Origin: Aphelidium insulamus
Taxonomy: Eukaryota; Aphelidiomycota; Aphelidea; Aphelidiaceae
Assembly: GCA_036784855.1 (NCBI GenBank)
Contig: JAZDSV010000039.1
Coordinates: 82,756 to 146,755 of the forward strand
Length of the DNA: 64,000 nt
Direction of reading: 5' to 3'
Shown: one piece after another, positions 1 to 10,832 of the stretch
Layout: each line of letters begins with the position of its first letter
Position numbering within the stretch: the stretch's first letter is position 1
Made by a program: the position numbers and the translations under genes
The notes under the pieces: model-generated
The model's database searches: none
What the model saw: only the letters and a program-made list of their open reading frames with translations
What the model was told of the DNA's origin: nothing

Positions 1-898
1 AATGCGAGTAATCAGTTCAGAGGTGGAGACGCCCTCGGTGCGCTTGGTGGCCAGGAACTTGCCCTGCTCCTTGACAAACGCGTACACATCGCTGTGGTCA
101 CCCGACTGGTACGGCAGATCGTCGTGCGCCACAAAGTCAAGCTGCCACAAATAGATATACAGATGTGTAAATATAGAGACATGGATAGATATAGATGCAT
201 AGATATACATCTATAGATATAAATGTATAGATATAGACGGATATAGATATAGATGTATAGATATAAATGTATAGATATAGACGGATATAGATATAGATGT
301 ATAGATATAGATGTATAGACGGAATACATATAGATGGCCACCACCACACACACCTTGTGCTTGTCCAGGAAGGCCTGGTCAATGACCCAGGGCGCATTCT
401 CCACCACCTCGTCCACCCAGCGACAGTGTCGTAGACTCTCGGCACGTTCAGCGGCATTCATCACCGTCTTGCCCTTCTTCTCGTGGGTCAACTGGTCGTT
501 GCACACACCGACCAGTAGGTGCACGTTGGGAAAGGCCTTCTTGGCCTGTTCCAGCGCGCGCGCATGTCCAAAGTGGAACAGGTCGTAGATCTGTGCGTGT
601 TAATGAAAAAAGTTGACTGTGCAAGTTGTTGCAGGTGAATGTAGCACACCCCATCGCAGTAGACGCGCACGGGCACGCTGTCGGCCGCGTCGTCGGGAAT
701 ACTGTGGCCAGTCTGGGCGGCCTGCTCATCGGCAGGGGCACTCCGCCTCTTCCGCTTGGACGCATGACGCGTGTTCACCTCATCCTTCATCGCGCTACTT
801 GACGGCACTGTGAGAGTTCTTGATGCTGGCGGCGGCGGAGAAGATAACGGCGGCGGCACCGAGGCCGATTTGGCGCCTGATGGCCGATCTCGCGGCAT
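1..898 (-). CDS. PCYT1: Choline-phosphate cytidylyltransferase, 3' end outside window
   Basis: Makes CDP-choline from CTP and phosphocholine, the rate-setting step of the Kennedy pathway. Exons on the minus strand are 898-650, 590-354 and 141-1; introns are 649-591 and 353-142, both phase 0. The spliced protein has a low-complexity N-terminus with a basic KRKRR patch (possible nuclear signal). The nucleotidyltransferase core follows: [18 protein letters not shown], with the HxGH-type CTP signature HFGH, then [20 protein letters not shown]-like [34 protein letters not shown] and [14 protein letters not shown] (RTEGIST signature). Splicing restores each conserved block exactly. The gene is cut by the window edge just after the catalytic domain, so the membrane-binding helix is not seen. 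The start at 898 is the first Met; a Met at about residue 37 is possible. Confidence 0.95.
147..335. repeat. ATAGAT-type microsatellite inside a PCYT1 intron
   Basis: Imperfect tandem (atagat)n / (tatagatatagatg)n repeats fill almost the whole 212-nt intron 353-142 of the cytidylyltransferase gene. The introns around it are about 50-60 nt, so repeat growth explains the unusual length. Open frames on both strands across this repeat are low-complexity artefacts. Confidence 0.9.
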
Positions 899-1172
899 TG
901 TTCAGTGTATGTAATACTGGGATATATTCATCCTTCCGTGTACAACCACTAAATCATCACCATCAAGATATTTACCGATTTCCTGCAATGCACCTGTAAT
1001 ATACAGGTAGCCAATGGAGCGCGGTGAAGGTCACGTGAACTGGTGCCACAAAAGTCGCTCGAGATTGGTTGGCTGAGATGCCTGTGCTTCATTGCGCGGT
1101 TGGCCATAAAAGCGGCTTGATGTCCAAATTCAAATTTGATTCCTACATTTAAAAGTTGTCATTTACAGTCAC

Positions 1173-1630
1173 ATGAAGCTCGCATACACACTGCTCGTGG
1201 CAACAATGGTGGCCGTCATTACAGCTTTGCCATCGAAAAAACTTGCTACATTAGTATTACCGCCAGTGGTCCTTTCCGATTACGGCAATATGCTGACAAC
1301 AATGATGTCGTGTTTGCACGACACACTGCCCATAAAAAGTTTACGATGAGAAGACCAATTGCGTTCTCGTTTGGTGGCAGGTTGGAAATCAAATTCGACC
1401 GTAAAGGAGTGAAGAAAAATGCTTTTTTCTCCGCAACAGTTCTATGCTACGGCCAAGACCGGAAGAACGCTTATTTTCGCGATTACACTGGGTCGCCTAA
1501 TGGCACCAAGTGGAAGTTCGGTTCTAATCCAGTTGTCAAATGCACAGGAACGCGCTATGTCGGCAGTAGTACCAAGTGTCTTCCGGTGAAAGGAGAATCG
1601 ACCATATTCACCATGGCTTTGACGAAGTAG
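1173..1630 (+). pseudogene. Small secreted cysteine protein, copy 1 (frameshifted)
   Basis: First member of a tandem family with the genes at 2028 and 3062. The ATG at 1173 opens a good signal peptide (MKLAYTLLVATMVAVITA), but the mature part (CYISITASGPF..., FFSATVLCYG, TKWKFGS, YVGSSTKC) lies in another frame. The two frames meet at a run of six A residues near 1236-1241. One missing A would restore a protein of about 150 residues collinear with the neighbour at 2028. It is therefore either a real frameshift or a homopolymer base-calling error. The frame of the run does not fit the usual -1 slippery heptamer. Family function unknown. Confidence 0.6.
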
Positions 1631-2027
1631 AACATTTTGTTATTAATTCATGCAAACACGCAGAGCAAAACCTGATAAATGTAAAGTAAATAATCTAGAT
1701 GCTTATACACACACCAGCGGGATTGTTTTTATTCAATATGCAATCGTTTTTATTATTGCTTGTCTTTTCAATACACGTACATGCGGTCGGTGCGAAATAC
1801 CTTTGTGTTTACGCGGCACGTGATTTCCGTTGACCCATACAAGGTTTGTGACACCTAATATTAATTTGTGCCAATCGCATACACGCGCGATCACCTGACT
1901 GCTGTGTCTCATTGCTGGTGTGGGATTGGTGCCAATGGCCACCTGTGCAACCTTCGGAACGTGACTACTTAAGCCGGCTCCAAATCCGCGCGCGCTCCAA
2001 CTGACGTAACTTTGAACCGCATACAGC
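1631..2027 (+). other. Intergenic region upstream of secreted gene 2
   Basis: No gene found. It should contain the 3' end of copy 1 and the promoter of the gene at 2028. A CCAAT-like stretch (gattggtgccaatgg) lies near 1923-1938. A minus-strand open frame across 1733-2161 overlaps the next gene antisense and has no supporting features. Confidence 0.5.
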
Positions 2028-2522
2028 ATGAGGGTTGGATTTACAATCTTTGCCTTTGCGGCGTTAGTTTCTTGTGCACTTGCAGTGAAGCTAAACACTT
2101 GTACCGTTCTAATCGATGCAAACCTGCCATTTAAATTTTGGTACAAAGACGGTGTAAACATAAAGCGAATGCTGAAGTCAAAGAAAATTTCGAAGACTGC
2201 TAATCGTTATTCTCTTGACCAGACTACTACGCCAATCTTTTACAACTACGAAGGGAAGCTGCAGCTACTATTTAACAAAGAACATAAAACGTCGAAATTA
2301 TACTTCAGCGCGGCAGTATCTTGTTATGGATCAGATGAAAAGGTGACTCCTAAAAATTATAACGTTTTGGACTACACGTTACCGCGCAAAACGAAATGGA
2401 AGTATGGCAATAAGGTCGTCCATCAGTGTGGGAAGAAAGGGTATGTAAGTAGCGACTATCACTGCGGAACCGCTGCTAAAGGCCCTGTTCATTTTACGCT
2501 AGACTTCAACGACTTTCACTGA
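2028..2522 (+). CDS. Small secreted cysteine protein, copy 2 (intact)
   Basis: A 164-residue single-exon protein with a clear signal peptide (MRVGFTIFAFAALVSCALA, cleavage likely after LA). The mature domain of about 145 residues carries the family blocks NTCTVLIDANLPF, LYFSAAVSCYG, TKWKYGNKVVHQCG and YVSSDYHC. The four mature cysteines (in NTC, SCYG, QCG, YHC) could form two disulfides. It is the best-preserved member of a four-copy tandem array at 1173-3634. I do not recognise the domain. An extracellular role is inferred from the signal peptide only. Confidence 0.8.
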   Translation: MRVGFTIFAFAALVSCALAVKLNTCTVLIDANLPFKFWYKDGVNIKRMLKSKKISKTANRYSLDQTTTPIFYNYEGKLQLLFNKEHKTSKLYFSAAVSCYGSDEKVTPKNYNVLDYTLPRKTKWKYGNKVVHQCGKKGYVSSDYHCGTAAKGPVHFTLDFNDFH

Positions 2523-2751
2523 AAAATCTGCGCAAAAGTCTTCATAAACAAATTGCGTGTATTCGTTGTATTGCAGTGCTATTGTTTCCTCTTGAGAGAC
2601 TTCGGGCAGTGCGCATTAAACTTTAAAAGAAAAATAATCGAGGCTTGCGTAAAACGTTTCATCTTGCCCTATTTGGCAATGCCGTTCTGCAGCTGCTCAC
2701 GCCACTACCACGCATCCAAAGCTAACTTGTGCACAATATCTGTGACTGGCT

Positions 2752-3010
2752 GTGATCGTTTTAGTATTCATCAGTTTGACGCGAAAAGAAGACAAGAAAA
2801 GGAAGACTTTCTATTTCTATTATTACAGCGTAGCAGTCCAGCGATTTGGCAGCACTACATTGAAGCCGGTATTTGATTATAATGCCAGAGGCCCCACTGT
2901 GGTGACAAAATGGAATGTATACTGGGCGGCAGGGGCTGCCTGAAAAATGACGCCGGTGCCTCTGTTAAATGCAATTTTCCTTCCCAATATCATGCTGTAT
3001 GTGCTACATT
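2752..3010 (+). pseudogene. Decayed fourth copy of the small secreted cysteine protein
   Basis: Between the intact copies the translation around 2790-2930 reads FYFYYYSVAVQRFGS ... FDYNARGPTVVTKWNV. This lines up with LYFSAAVSCYGS ... LDYTLPRKTKWKYG of the gene at 2028. A little further on, in another frame, SVKCNF...YHAVC resembles the C-terminal cysteine block. The signal peptide and N-terminal half are not recognisable; 2553-2750 is probably eroded sequence of the same unit. The lost cysteine in the SCYG block and the multiple frames mark it as dead. Confidence 0.6.
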
Positions 3011-3061
3011 ACAATGTACACTACAATGTTAGGTGATTGACAGATTTAGAAAAAAAACCTT

Positions 3062-3634
3062 ATGAACGTTATTACAGGAACACTGCTGATCATGGCAGTG
3101 AGCGCCATGGCTTTTGGTATAGCAGTCCAGAATCCCAAAGAAGAATACTGCTACCATAAAATCATTTCACCGCTAAACTTTGTCGTACAAAGCTTTGACG
3201 GTGCTGGAACCTTTCTAAAACGCGGGCTCAGCACGAAACATTCTACATTCCACCAGTTGGTCATGAATGTGCCATACGCTCACAAGGGAGCATTTGAATT
3301 AAAGTTTGGTAAGCAGGACACGATGAGCTTGTTGCATTTCCAGTCGACAGTGGTGTGTTATGGTAACGACAAGACAAATCCTGCTTTCACTGATAAAACC
3401 TGTGTCTCCAAGCCGTTCACGCTGTGGAGAGCATTGCCAGCAGGAACCGTGGTGGGGAACAAACTGACTGATGTTGATTTCAAGCGCAGTAAACCGTCAG
3501 TTAGGTGCAAGAATCCCAAACATGGCCGTGGCAAGGGTACCCCGATGTACGTAGGATTGGGTGGCAAGAACAATTGCAAGTTGGCAAACGATGTTCAGCA
3601 ATCGTTCATTCTGCCACTGCGAAAACAGTCTTGA
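3062..3634 (+). CDS. Small secreted cysteine protein, copy 3 (divergent, intact)
   Basis: A 190-residue single-exon protein. The N-terminus MNVITGTLLIMAVSAMAFG is a signal peptide. The mature part keeps the family core GAFELKFGKQ...LHFQST-VVCYG (compare GKLQLLFNKE...LYFSAAVSCYG at 2028) and a C-terminal PSVRCKN ... MYVGLGGKNNCK block. It has extra cysteines (EYCYHK, DKTCVSK) and a longer basic insert. This is the most divergent copy in the array, consistent with an older duplication. Function unknown; secretion inferred. Confidence 0.75.
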   Translation: MNVITGTLLIMAVSAMAFGIAVQNPKEEYCYHKIISPLNFVVQSFDGAGTFLKRGLSTKHSTFHQLVMNVPYAHKGAFELKFGKQDTMSLLHFQSTVVCYGNDKTNPAFTDKTCVSKPFTLWRALPAGTVVGNKLTDVDFKRSKPSVRCKNPKHGRGKGTPMYVGLGGKNNCKLANDVQQSFILPLRKQS

Positions 3635-3797
3635 GCAGCTGTTGTGGCCACTTTCCGATAATAGCAGCAATAGACTGAATGAATTAGTGATTGAATGAAT
3701 GCCCGCGTTCCGTTGGCCACATACATCGATATAGATACAATCGCACGTTATTGAGGCGTCCCACACACTTGCAACTTGCAATCACACATCTCATTCC

Positions 3798-5510
3798 ATG
3801 GCCGACTTGTCGCAACTGCTGAAGCGCTTGGAAGCCGTCACGGGGCGCCTGGAGGACCTGTCCAGCCGTGCCGCTCCCGGTGGTGGTGCTGCAGCTGCTG
3901 CCGGAAAGTCTGCTGCTAGTGCCACTAGTGCCGGAGACAGTGCCAGCTCGCCGTCCCTGGATGCGTTTGACGAGCTGCTTGCGGCCGACTCCTACAAGAC
4001 ATTCATTGCTCTGGCGGCCAAGCTTGGTGGCCTCGTGGCTGAGCAGGTGTGTGTCTGATGTATTACATTCATTGTATTTAGTATCGCTGACAGGTGTGCA
4101 CATAGGTGTCGCTGTTTGAGCGCGCCGTGCAGGCCGAGCGCTCACTCCTGGTCACCGCCACCAAGAGCAAGAAGCCCGAGGCGGCTGCCATGAATGACCT
4201 GCTGCAGCCCATCAGCGCGGTGCTGGGCAAGATCGCGGAGCTGCGTGACAAGAACCGCTCCTCGCCCCTCTTCAACCACCTGTCGGCCGTGTCGGAGGGC
4301 TGTCCCGCCCTTGGCTGGGTGGCCATTGTACGTACAACTATATATATGCATAACTACTACTATCCTATACCTAAATAACATTTACAGGAGCCAAAGCCCG
4401 CGCCGTATGTGGGCGAGATGAAGGAGGCGGCGCAGTTCTACGTCAACCGCGTCATCAAAGAGTTCAAGGACAAGGACAAGCAGCACGTCGACTGGGCCAA
4501 TGCATTCTCGGCCTTCCTGATGGAACTGCAGGCCTTTGTCAAGAAGTGGCACACCACCGGGCTCGTGTGGAACAGTGCTGTATGTGCTGATAGTTATACT
4601 ATTAGTTATACTTATGTAGTATTAGGGCGGTGATGCCAAGGCTGCGGCGGCTGCTGCTCCTTCTGCTTCCCCTGCCAAACCTGCTGCAGCTGTTGTGGCA
4701 CCGCAACAATCGTCGGACAAACCGCCGTCCGCAGCACTGTTTGGCGAACTGAATAAGGGCGGCGACATCACCTCTGGCCTGAAGAAGGTGGACAAGTCGC
4801 AAATGACGCACAAGAACCCGGCTCTGCGTGCCGGCAGTGTGGTCAAGGCCGAGGAGAAGGCTCCCGGTATGTGTTTACTATCATTTCATTATTTAAATGT
4901 TTATCTCTTTACAATGCAGCACCTGGGATCGCCTCGTCGGCCAGTGGCAAGCAGGCATCGCGTGGACCTGCCAAGCTGGCACTGGAGGGCAACAAGTGGT
5001 GTGTGGAGAACCAGGAGGGCAACCGCAACATTGTCATTGACCAGACCGAGTTGAAGCACTTGGTGTATGTGTACGGCTGCAACAACTGCACCATCACCGT
5101 CAAGGGCAAAGTTAATGCCGTCACCATCGGTACGCTGGGTGTCCAAGTGCAATATACTTGCAATCCAATGTAATAATAATAACAAATAATCAGACAACTG
5201 CAAGAAGACCGGAGTGGTGGTGGACAATGTGCTGGCCAGTCTGGACGTGGTTAATTGCAAGTCGCTGCAGCTGCAGATCACCGGCAAGGCGCCCACCGCC
5301 ATCATCGACAAGACGGACGGACTGAACTTGTTCTTGTCGCGCGACTGTCTCGACATTGAGGTGTTCACGGCCAAATCAAGTGAGTTGAATGTCTCCATTC
5401 CCGGCAAGACGGACGGCGACGACTACGTGGAGCGCCCGGTGCCCGAGCAGTTCAAGACGGTCATCAAGGACGGCCAGGCGGTCACCTCGATTGTGGAGCA
5501 CCACGGTTAG
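3798..5510 (+). CDS. CAP1: Adenylyl cyclase-associated protein (Srv2/CAP)
   Basis: Actin-monomer recycling factor that works with cofilin and also binds cyclase/Ras pathway partners. Exons 3798-4046, 4106-4327, 4388-4579, 4626-4866, 4920-5129 and 5194-5510 join to 476 residues. Domains in order: an N-terminal coiled coil (LSQLLKRLEAVTGRLEDLSS), the helical folded domain (FDELLAADSYKTFIALAAKLGG ... VKKWHTTGLVW), an Ala/Pro-rich linker, a WH2-like stretch (LFGELNKGGDITSGLKKVDK then THKNP), and the CARP beta-helix (NKWCVENQEGN, GCNNCTITVKGKVNAVTIDNC, KSSELNVSIPG, PVPEQFKTVI). All five introns are GT-AG, 46-64 nt, and restore conserved blocks. Tail-to-tail with HRD3. Confidence 0.96.
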
Positions 5511-5788
5511 TTGAGCGTGCCATATGGGCTCATAAGGGTGGTACAAGTGCCACTAATGGATTTTCTATCTTTAAATAAATTGGCTTTGCCACACTTTTGT
5601 AAAGTTTGCGTATGAGAGTGGATATGCATTGAACTCCTCTTTGTACATAATGACTGTTTCTATACGATAACACACAGTCAGTACAAAATAGTTTCAGCAT
5701 GGCCGCGTCTGTCACATATACTTGTGACAGTGATATTCTTTACTGGAAGCAACATCACACTGGCGCGCAACAGTCAATGTATGTTTAT

Positions 5789-8700
5789 TCACTGGCGCGG
5801 CTGCTCGCCATCACCATCCTCATTGTCGTTGCTGGCTGGTGGTGCTCGGCGCTGTCGGAGTGAATCGGTGTCGGTGCCAGCTTGTGCATTACTGCCGGCC
5901 TGGGTGGGCGAGGGCTCGGGTGCAGCTGCTGCGGGTTGATCTGCTGCTGCTGCATCAGCAACAGCTGGTACTTCCCGCACAGCTACAGCCGGCGCCGGTG
6001 CCACTATTGGATCCTCACGCAGTTGCTGCTGCCGATTGATTTGGTCCCGATTGATCTGTCCGCGTTGCGCTTGCTGCTGCTGTTGCTCTTGCTGGCGGAC
6101 AACGCCATTGCGCGCCCACACCAGGAAACCCAACGCCAGCATCAACAGCAGAATCAGCATGGACTCGGTGTCGTCCGCCGCACCGCCGCCGCCAAACTGA
6201 TACCCATTCCCCTCGTCGTCCATATCGTCCCTGGCGTCCAGGTGCTGCTGCTGCTGCTGTTGATTGTGGTGATGGTTGCGGTGCGGTGGCGGGTGCGGCT
6301 GCTGTGCCAGTACATCTTCGCCGCGCAAAATCTCGGCCAGCTGCTGATCGTCCAGCAGGAGCGAGGTGGCCGAGTGGCTGTCGGCCGCCTTGCCACCACC
6401 ATTGCCGCTGCCATCTGCTGCTGCTGAACCGCCACTGGCCGCCGGCGAGTCCAAGCTGAACGGGCCGCCGTGCACCAGCCAGTGGAAAAAGTACTTGACC
6501 CGCAGCGACATCAGGGCCAGTGTGACGGGCAGCGATGCCTGCGGGTTCGTACTGAGCGCGCGGTCATAGTACCGCTTGGCCAGGTGAAAGTCCTGCGCCA
6601 GCCCCACGCCGTTCTCATGCATGAAGCCCAGGTTGAACATGGCCATGGCCGAGTGTTCCGACTCGGCGGCCTGATAGTAGGCGGCGGCAGAGGCATAGTC
6701 CACGTCGGTGCCGCGCCCGTAGTAGTAGTAATCGCCCAGCTTCATCCGAGCGTCCACATTGCCCTGGTTGGCGGCGCGGTTCCACTGCACCAGTGCCATG
6801 GCGGCGCTACTGCTGTGCCCGGTGGCATCGGCACCGGTACTGCCATCCGCATTCGAATTGGTACTTGCGCCAAAGTGCGCACGGCCGGTATCGAGCAGCC
6901 ACGCGGCGTTGCTTTGCGCCACCTCGAAGCCGAGCTCACTCGCCACCAGATACATCAACAGCGAAGCCTCATTGTCTTTTCGCTGGTGTGCCGCAAATGC
7001 CTGACTGAGAGTCGCGGTGGCCATTTCACTGCGCTCCACCGCCGTCTTATACAGCTGCAAAACATAATAATGTTAATCGTTTATAAATAAGTAACCTGAT
7101 ATTTACCATGGTGGCCAGCTGACAGGACACCGGCAGCCCATTTCCCGTCTCGTACATCTTGCCCAGATGGTATTGTGCCATCAGGTGTCCTTGTTTGGCG
7201 GCCAGTGTCAGATACTTCAACACACGGCCGTAATCCGGTCTGGCCTCTCCTGGCGACAATAAGTATGCATATGAGTACACAATCTGACATACTCAGCAAT
7301 ATCCGGGCCAGATTTACTTGCGCATCTGCGTGGTCCATGTCGGCGGCCTTTTGAAACAGCTTGACGGCCTTGGGCACATTCTGCACAGACACGTAAGAGT
7401 TGCTTTAAATATGCAATATACAACAAGTGCACACCTGAGGAACAACAACGCCACGCTGATACATCAAGCCGAGATTGTTCAGACCGGCCGCGCTGCCATG
7501 CTCGGCCGCACGGTGGAACCATCGCAGCGCCGTGGCATTATCCTGCTGGATGCCATCGCCGCGCCAGTACATCTGTCCCAGCAGGGCCGCGGCCATGGAC
7601 GCCGTCTCCGTGAGCTGGTTTCGCTGTGCCGCCTCCTCGTCGGCATCGGCGCCGCCACCCAGTGGTACGGCGTTGGCACCGGTGGCCGGGGAGCGTGGCG
7701 GCAACTGTGATGCGGCCGCACGCAGATACTTGTAAGCGCGCTCAAAGTTGCGCGGCACCGCGGCACTTCCCTGCAGGTACAACTGTCCCAACACCAGCTA
7801 AAAGTTTACAATATGTGAGTTATTGTATAATATTTAATATAAATACTTTTACATACCTGCGCACCGGCATCGCCACGCTCCGCATTAAAGTGATAGAACT
7901 GGATGACATCTTCCTGGGTGTGCGCAACGTTGATGGGATCGACATCTGGAGCGCCGGCACCACTGGCACCCGGCCCGTACACACCGCCCTCCTCGCTGGC
8001 CAGACGCACCTTTTGCACGCCGCCACTCGGCCACACGGGCAGCCGCGAATCATAGTCGGCCATCACTGCGAGAGGTAAAATAAGTATACAATTCATCGTT
8101 ATAAACACCACAAACCAATGTCGGCGGCGCGGCGCAGAAACTCCACCGAGTGGAAGCAGCTCTTCTCCACGCCGATGCCGGCACTGTACCGATATGACAG
8201 TGCCATGTTGGCGCTCAAATCGTCAGCCCCGGCCGCGAACGAATAGTACACAAATGCCTAAAACTGTTAGATAAAGTACATGCAGTAATGAACGAACAAC
8301 ACATAGGGAGACAGCATCTGTAACAGTACCACCACTTATAGATATATACAATACAAAACCATATAGACACCTCAGACGTGTATAAATAGTATGGAAACAC
8401 TCTATATATGTATGCCTGCAATATCCCTAATAAAGACACTTGCCTTGGCCTGGTCGCGCGGCGCCTGTGGCACCAGACCGCCCACCGCGTGATAAAAGCC
8501 CAACATGAACTGAGCGTGTGGATTGCCATGCTCATCGGCCAGCCGGCTGTACTCTTCGAACGCACGCTGCAGACTCTGCGGCTGCTCCCAGGCACCGGAC
8601 TGGCACAGTGTGAGTGAGCAGTTAGGATACACACATACTACACACTACAAACTTACAAAGGCCACGTCGGCCAGGCGCAAGCGGGCAGCCACGTGACCCG

Positions 8701-9138
8701 TCTGGGCACAGTCACGCAGTGTCTGCAGTGTGCGGCCGACCTCATCACGGCGCTTGCCCACAACAGCCACACCACCGCTATGGCCAGCTGCGGGGTCTAG
8801 TGCTTGTGCCGCGGCGGTGCATCGAGCATCCAGCGCGGCCTTGGGGTCCACTGGTGCCGTATTCTCCACCGCAGGCGCCAGATCTACCGCGGTGTCTGGC
8901 TGTGCGGGCGGTTGCGTGTCTGCACGGAAGCGGTGGGTGTCGTCAGTACTGTATGGTGTGTGAGGAGACTGCACTACTACATGCCATCAGCGACCGCGAC
9001 AACATCAGCAGCCACTCCCGCGCACAGTGCAAGCACACACGCAGCCACCACCACAACCACCACCAGAAGCCTGTGGCTGCCTGGCTGACGGCGAGAAGCG
9101 GGACAAGGCCGCCTCATTGAGCGCTTGCTGATTTGCAT
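5789..9138 (-). CDS. SEL1L: HRD3/SEL1L-type ERAD adaptor with Sel1 repeats
   Basis: ER-membrane partner of the HRD1 ubiquitin ligase; recruits misfolded substrates. Minus-strand exons: 9138-9016 (boundary uncertain), 8968-8657, 8599-8444, 8257-8116, 8065-7857, 7797-7435, 7380-7293, 7249-7107, 7054-5789; about 933 residues. A hydrophobic signal/anchor (LLVVVVVVAACVLALCAG) comes first. At least six Sel1-type repeats follow (e.g. QFMLGFYHAVGG, LGQLYLQG, LGQMYWRGDG, LGLMYQRG, LGKMYETG, LGDYYYYGRGTD, LGFMHENGVG), then a His/Gln-rich acidic stretch and a C-terminal membrane span (LILLLMLALGFLVWARN). This is the HRD3 layout. The intron 8443-8258 begins GCAAGT; with it the Sel1 block reads QAKAFVYYSFAAGAD. 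The upstream Met at 9216 is an alternative start. Confidence 0.9.
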
Positions 9139-9216
9139 TTGTTGATGTGTGGCAATTGTGTTGGCTGTCAGCAACTTGCACAGCGCTTGTATTAAGCACG
9201 CGTTTACCTCGCACAC

Positions 9217-9483
9217 ATACTTATTACTTAATACTTACACATATATACCTTAACCTAGTGACTAATGGCAATCGTGTATGTAGCTGAGGTGCCTGGGCAC
9301 AAGTAAAAGTCCATAGAGTACTCTGTGCTAGTGGCATACTTGACTGACATTTATGTACATGACCAAATCAATCAAATCAGTATCAACCAGCATGCGGCTG
9401 GTATAACATCGTGACTACGACATTATGTAATAATATAATATATTATATATATTCTCTTTCAATGACACTTGGGAAAATGTGGC
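9217..9483. other. Intergenic region between HRD3 and a secreted gene
   Basis: AT-rich, with no gene recognised. It holds the promoter of HRD3 (minus strand) and the 3' end of the gene at 9484-10372. A TA-rich patch lies at about 9427-9452. Confidence 0.5.
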
Positions 9484-10372
9484 CTAGAAGTCAAAAAGGC
9501 CACCAAGCAAATCATATTCATCTGCATCGCTTGCCAAGGGCGGGAAATCATATTCGTCTGCAAAAGGCATGCGATTAATTTCATTGTGCGCCGCCCTCTC
9601 TTCCGTGTCTTCGGTATTTCCCTGCAGTGGACACAGTGAAAAATTGCATGCAGCTTCAAATGGCGGCCAATTGATTTCAGTATGCGTAGCATCCTCCTTC
9701 TGATTGTCGCACTCGCCCCGTCCCTTGTTGAAATCTACGTTTAATTGTCGTTCACATTTAGCTGCTATGGAACGCTCAACTCTTCTACGCGACTCATCCG
9801 TTCGTCTGTGTTCAACCGCTTCCTGTGCCACGCAGAGTTAGACACACTTGAGTGATGATCTCCATTACTGATACCTTCATTGTTTTTAAATCGTATCCAC
9901 GTAAGCGTCTCACATTCAGGAATCTGTGCAATGCACGCTGCTGTTCCAAGGTCCCGTGTTCAAGTGCCACGTAATACTTGTCGACTGCGATGCCTCGGGC
10001 GCTTCTAATAGCAGTATGCAGTCTTCTACTCCTCTCTAAAAGTGGCTGCTTATCCGGACGTTGCAAATACGTTAACCGATATTGTTCCTTTTTGGATTTA
10101 CGATCAAGCTGGTGTTGCTTGGCCAAGCGTGGATCACACTTCAAATCATTGGTAGATGCAGCGAGGGCTCGGCGTTTTATCGGTCGTATCATCGCGTCAT
10201 TGGACTCGACGCAGATATCAGGCCCGTGTTCGGATGGCGGTGCTTCTGCCGTGCGCACGGATCGGACATGCATGCCGCCATCGGCATCGGACGCTGGAGG
10301 CGCTGCCCGCACCACGTGCAGAATACAGATGTAGAAATAGAAGATACCGCACGTCACCGAGTAGTAATTCAT
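9484..10372 (-). CDS. Predicted secreted protein with charged, degenerate C-terminal repeats
   Basis: Two exons, 10372-9875 and 9822-9484, joined across a 52-nt GT-AG intron in phase 0; 278 residues. The chosen Met opens a signal peptide (MNYYSVTCGIFYFYICILHVVRA); an upstream in-frame Met at 10453 would bury it. The mature part is rich in Arg/Lys (LLERSRRLHTAIRSARG, RRLRGYDLKTM). It ends with two related acidic/aromatic blocks: HTEINWPPFEAACNF and HNEINRMPFADEYDFPP, the second followed by DADEYDLL. I do not recognise the family. Together with the neighbouring nuclease-kinase gene it is placed in an accessory block. An effector-like role is inference only. Confidence 0.6.
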
Positions 10373-10583
10373 GTGAGCGAAATTTTTTCGGCTTCTTCGC
10401 AATGCTGCACAGAGCCCCTTGCTACAAGCTGCCCATCGAAAGTGAGATTGCAAATCTACTGTATCCTAAGTGACGTTGGCTTGCTGTGGCCCATCATTGT
10501 ATACGACACCGGTTCCTATATGTTGATAGTTTGGGTACCCAATCTGCCCAAGTTTAGAGTTAGTTTGCCAATCGAATTCCACA

Positions 10584-10832
10584 CGCTGGTATAAACTAGT
10601 TGACGGCAACAAGGTCACGCTGATCGACTTTGATCACAGCTATCTCCAGGAAATCGATGACTCTACAACTTGGAATGAAAAAGTAGACGATGACTTGGAC
10701 GCCTCTGATATGCGCGCCGATGCAGTGGTTCCGAGTAGGCCAATCGGACGCGCCTGTTGTTACAGTAGCGGCGGCATTATAGTTGGTGCACTACTGGTGC
10801 AGACAATTGACATACAACATGATGATAAGTGA
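10584..10832 (+). pseudogene. Kinase C-terminal fragment related to the 11110 gene
   Basis: An open stretch reads LVDGNKVTLIDFDHSYLQEI and ends at a TGA (10830-10832). The block VTLIDFDHSYL matches LKLIDFDHCYLKSD at the end of the gene at 11110, i.e. the DFG-equivalent (DFD) of its kinase domain. Nothing of the upstream kinase or nuclease part is present, so this is a 3' remnant of a duplicated or recombined copy. Its tail (RPIGRACCYSSGG...) differs from the intact gene. Confidence 0.65.

Noticed and set aside
12..524. Long minus-strand frame with repeated Tyr/Ile/Ser
   Set aside because: Its second half is the translation of the ATAGAT microsatellite in an intron; only the first part is PCYT1 exon 2.
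1236..1243. A6C run as a programmed -1 frameshift site in secreted copy 1
   Set aside because: The codon phase of the run does not match X-XXY-YYZ, and sister copies need no shift; a simple indel is more likely.
1733..2161. Minus-strand 142-codon frame
   Set aside because: Lies antisense to the promoter and 5' end of an intact secreted gene, with no motif, leader or splice structure.
5839..7090. Several long plus-strand frames opposite HRD3
   Set aside because: Antisense shadows of GC-rich Gln/Leu/Ala codons; HRD3 on the minus strand explains the sequence with domains and introns.
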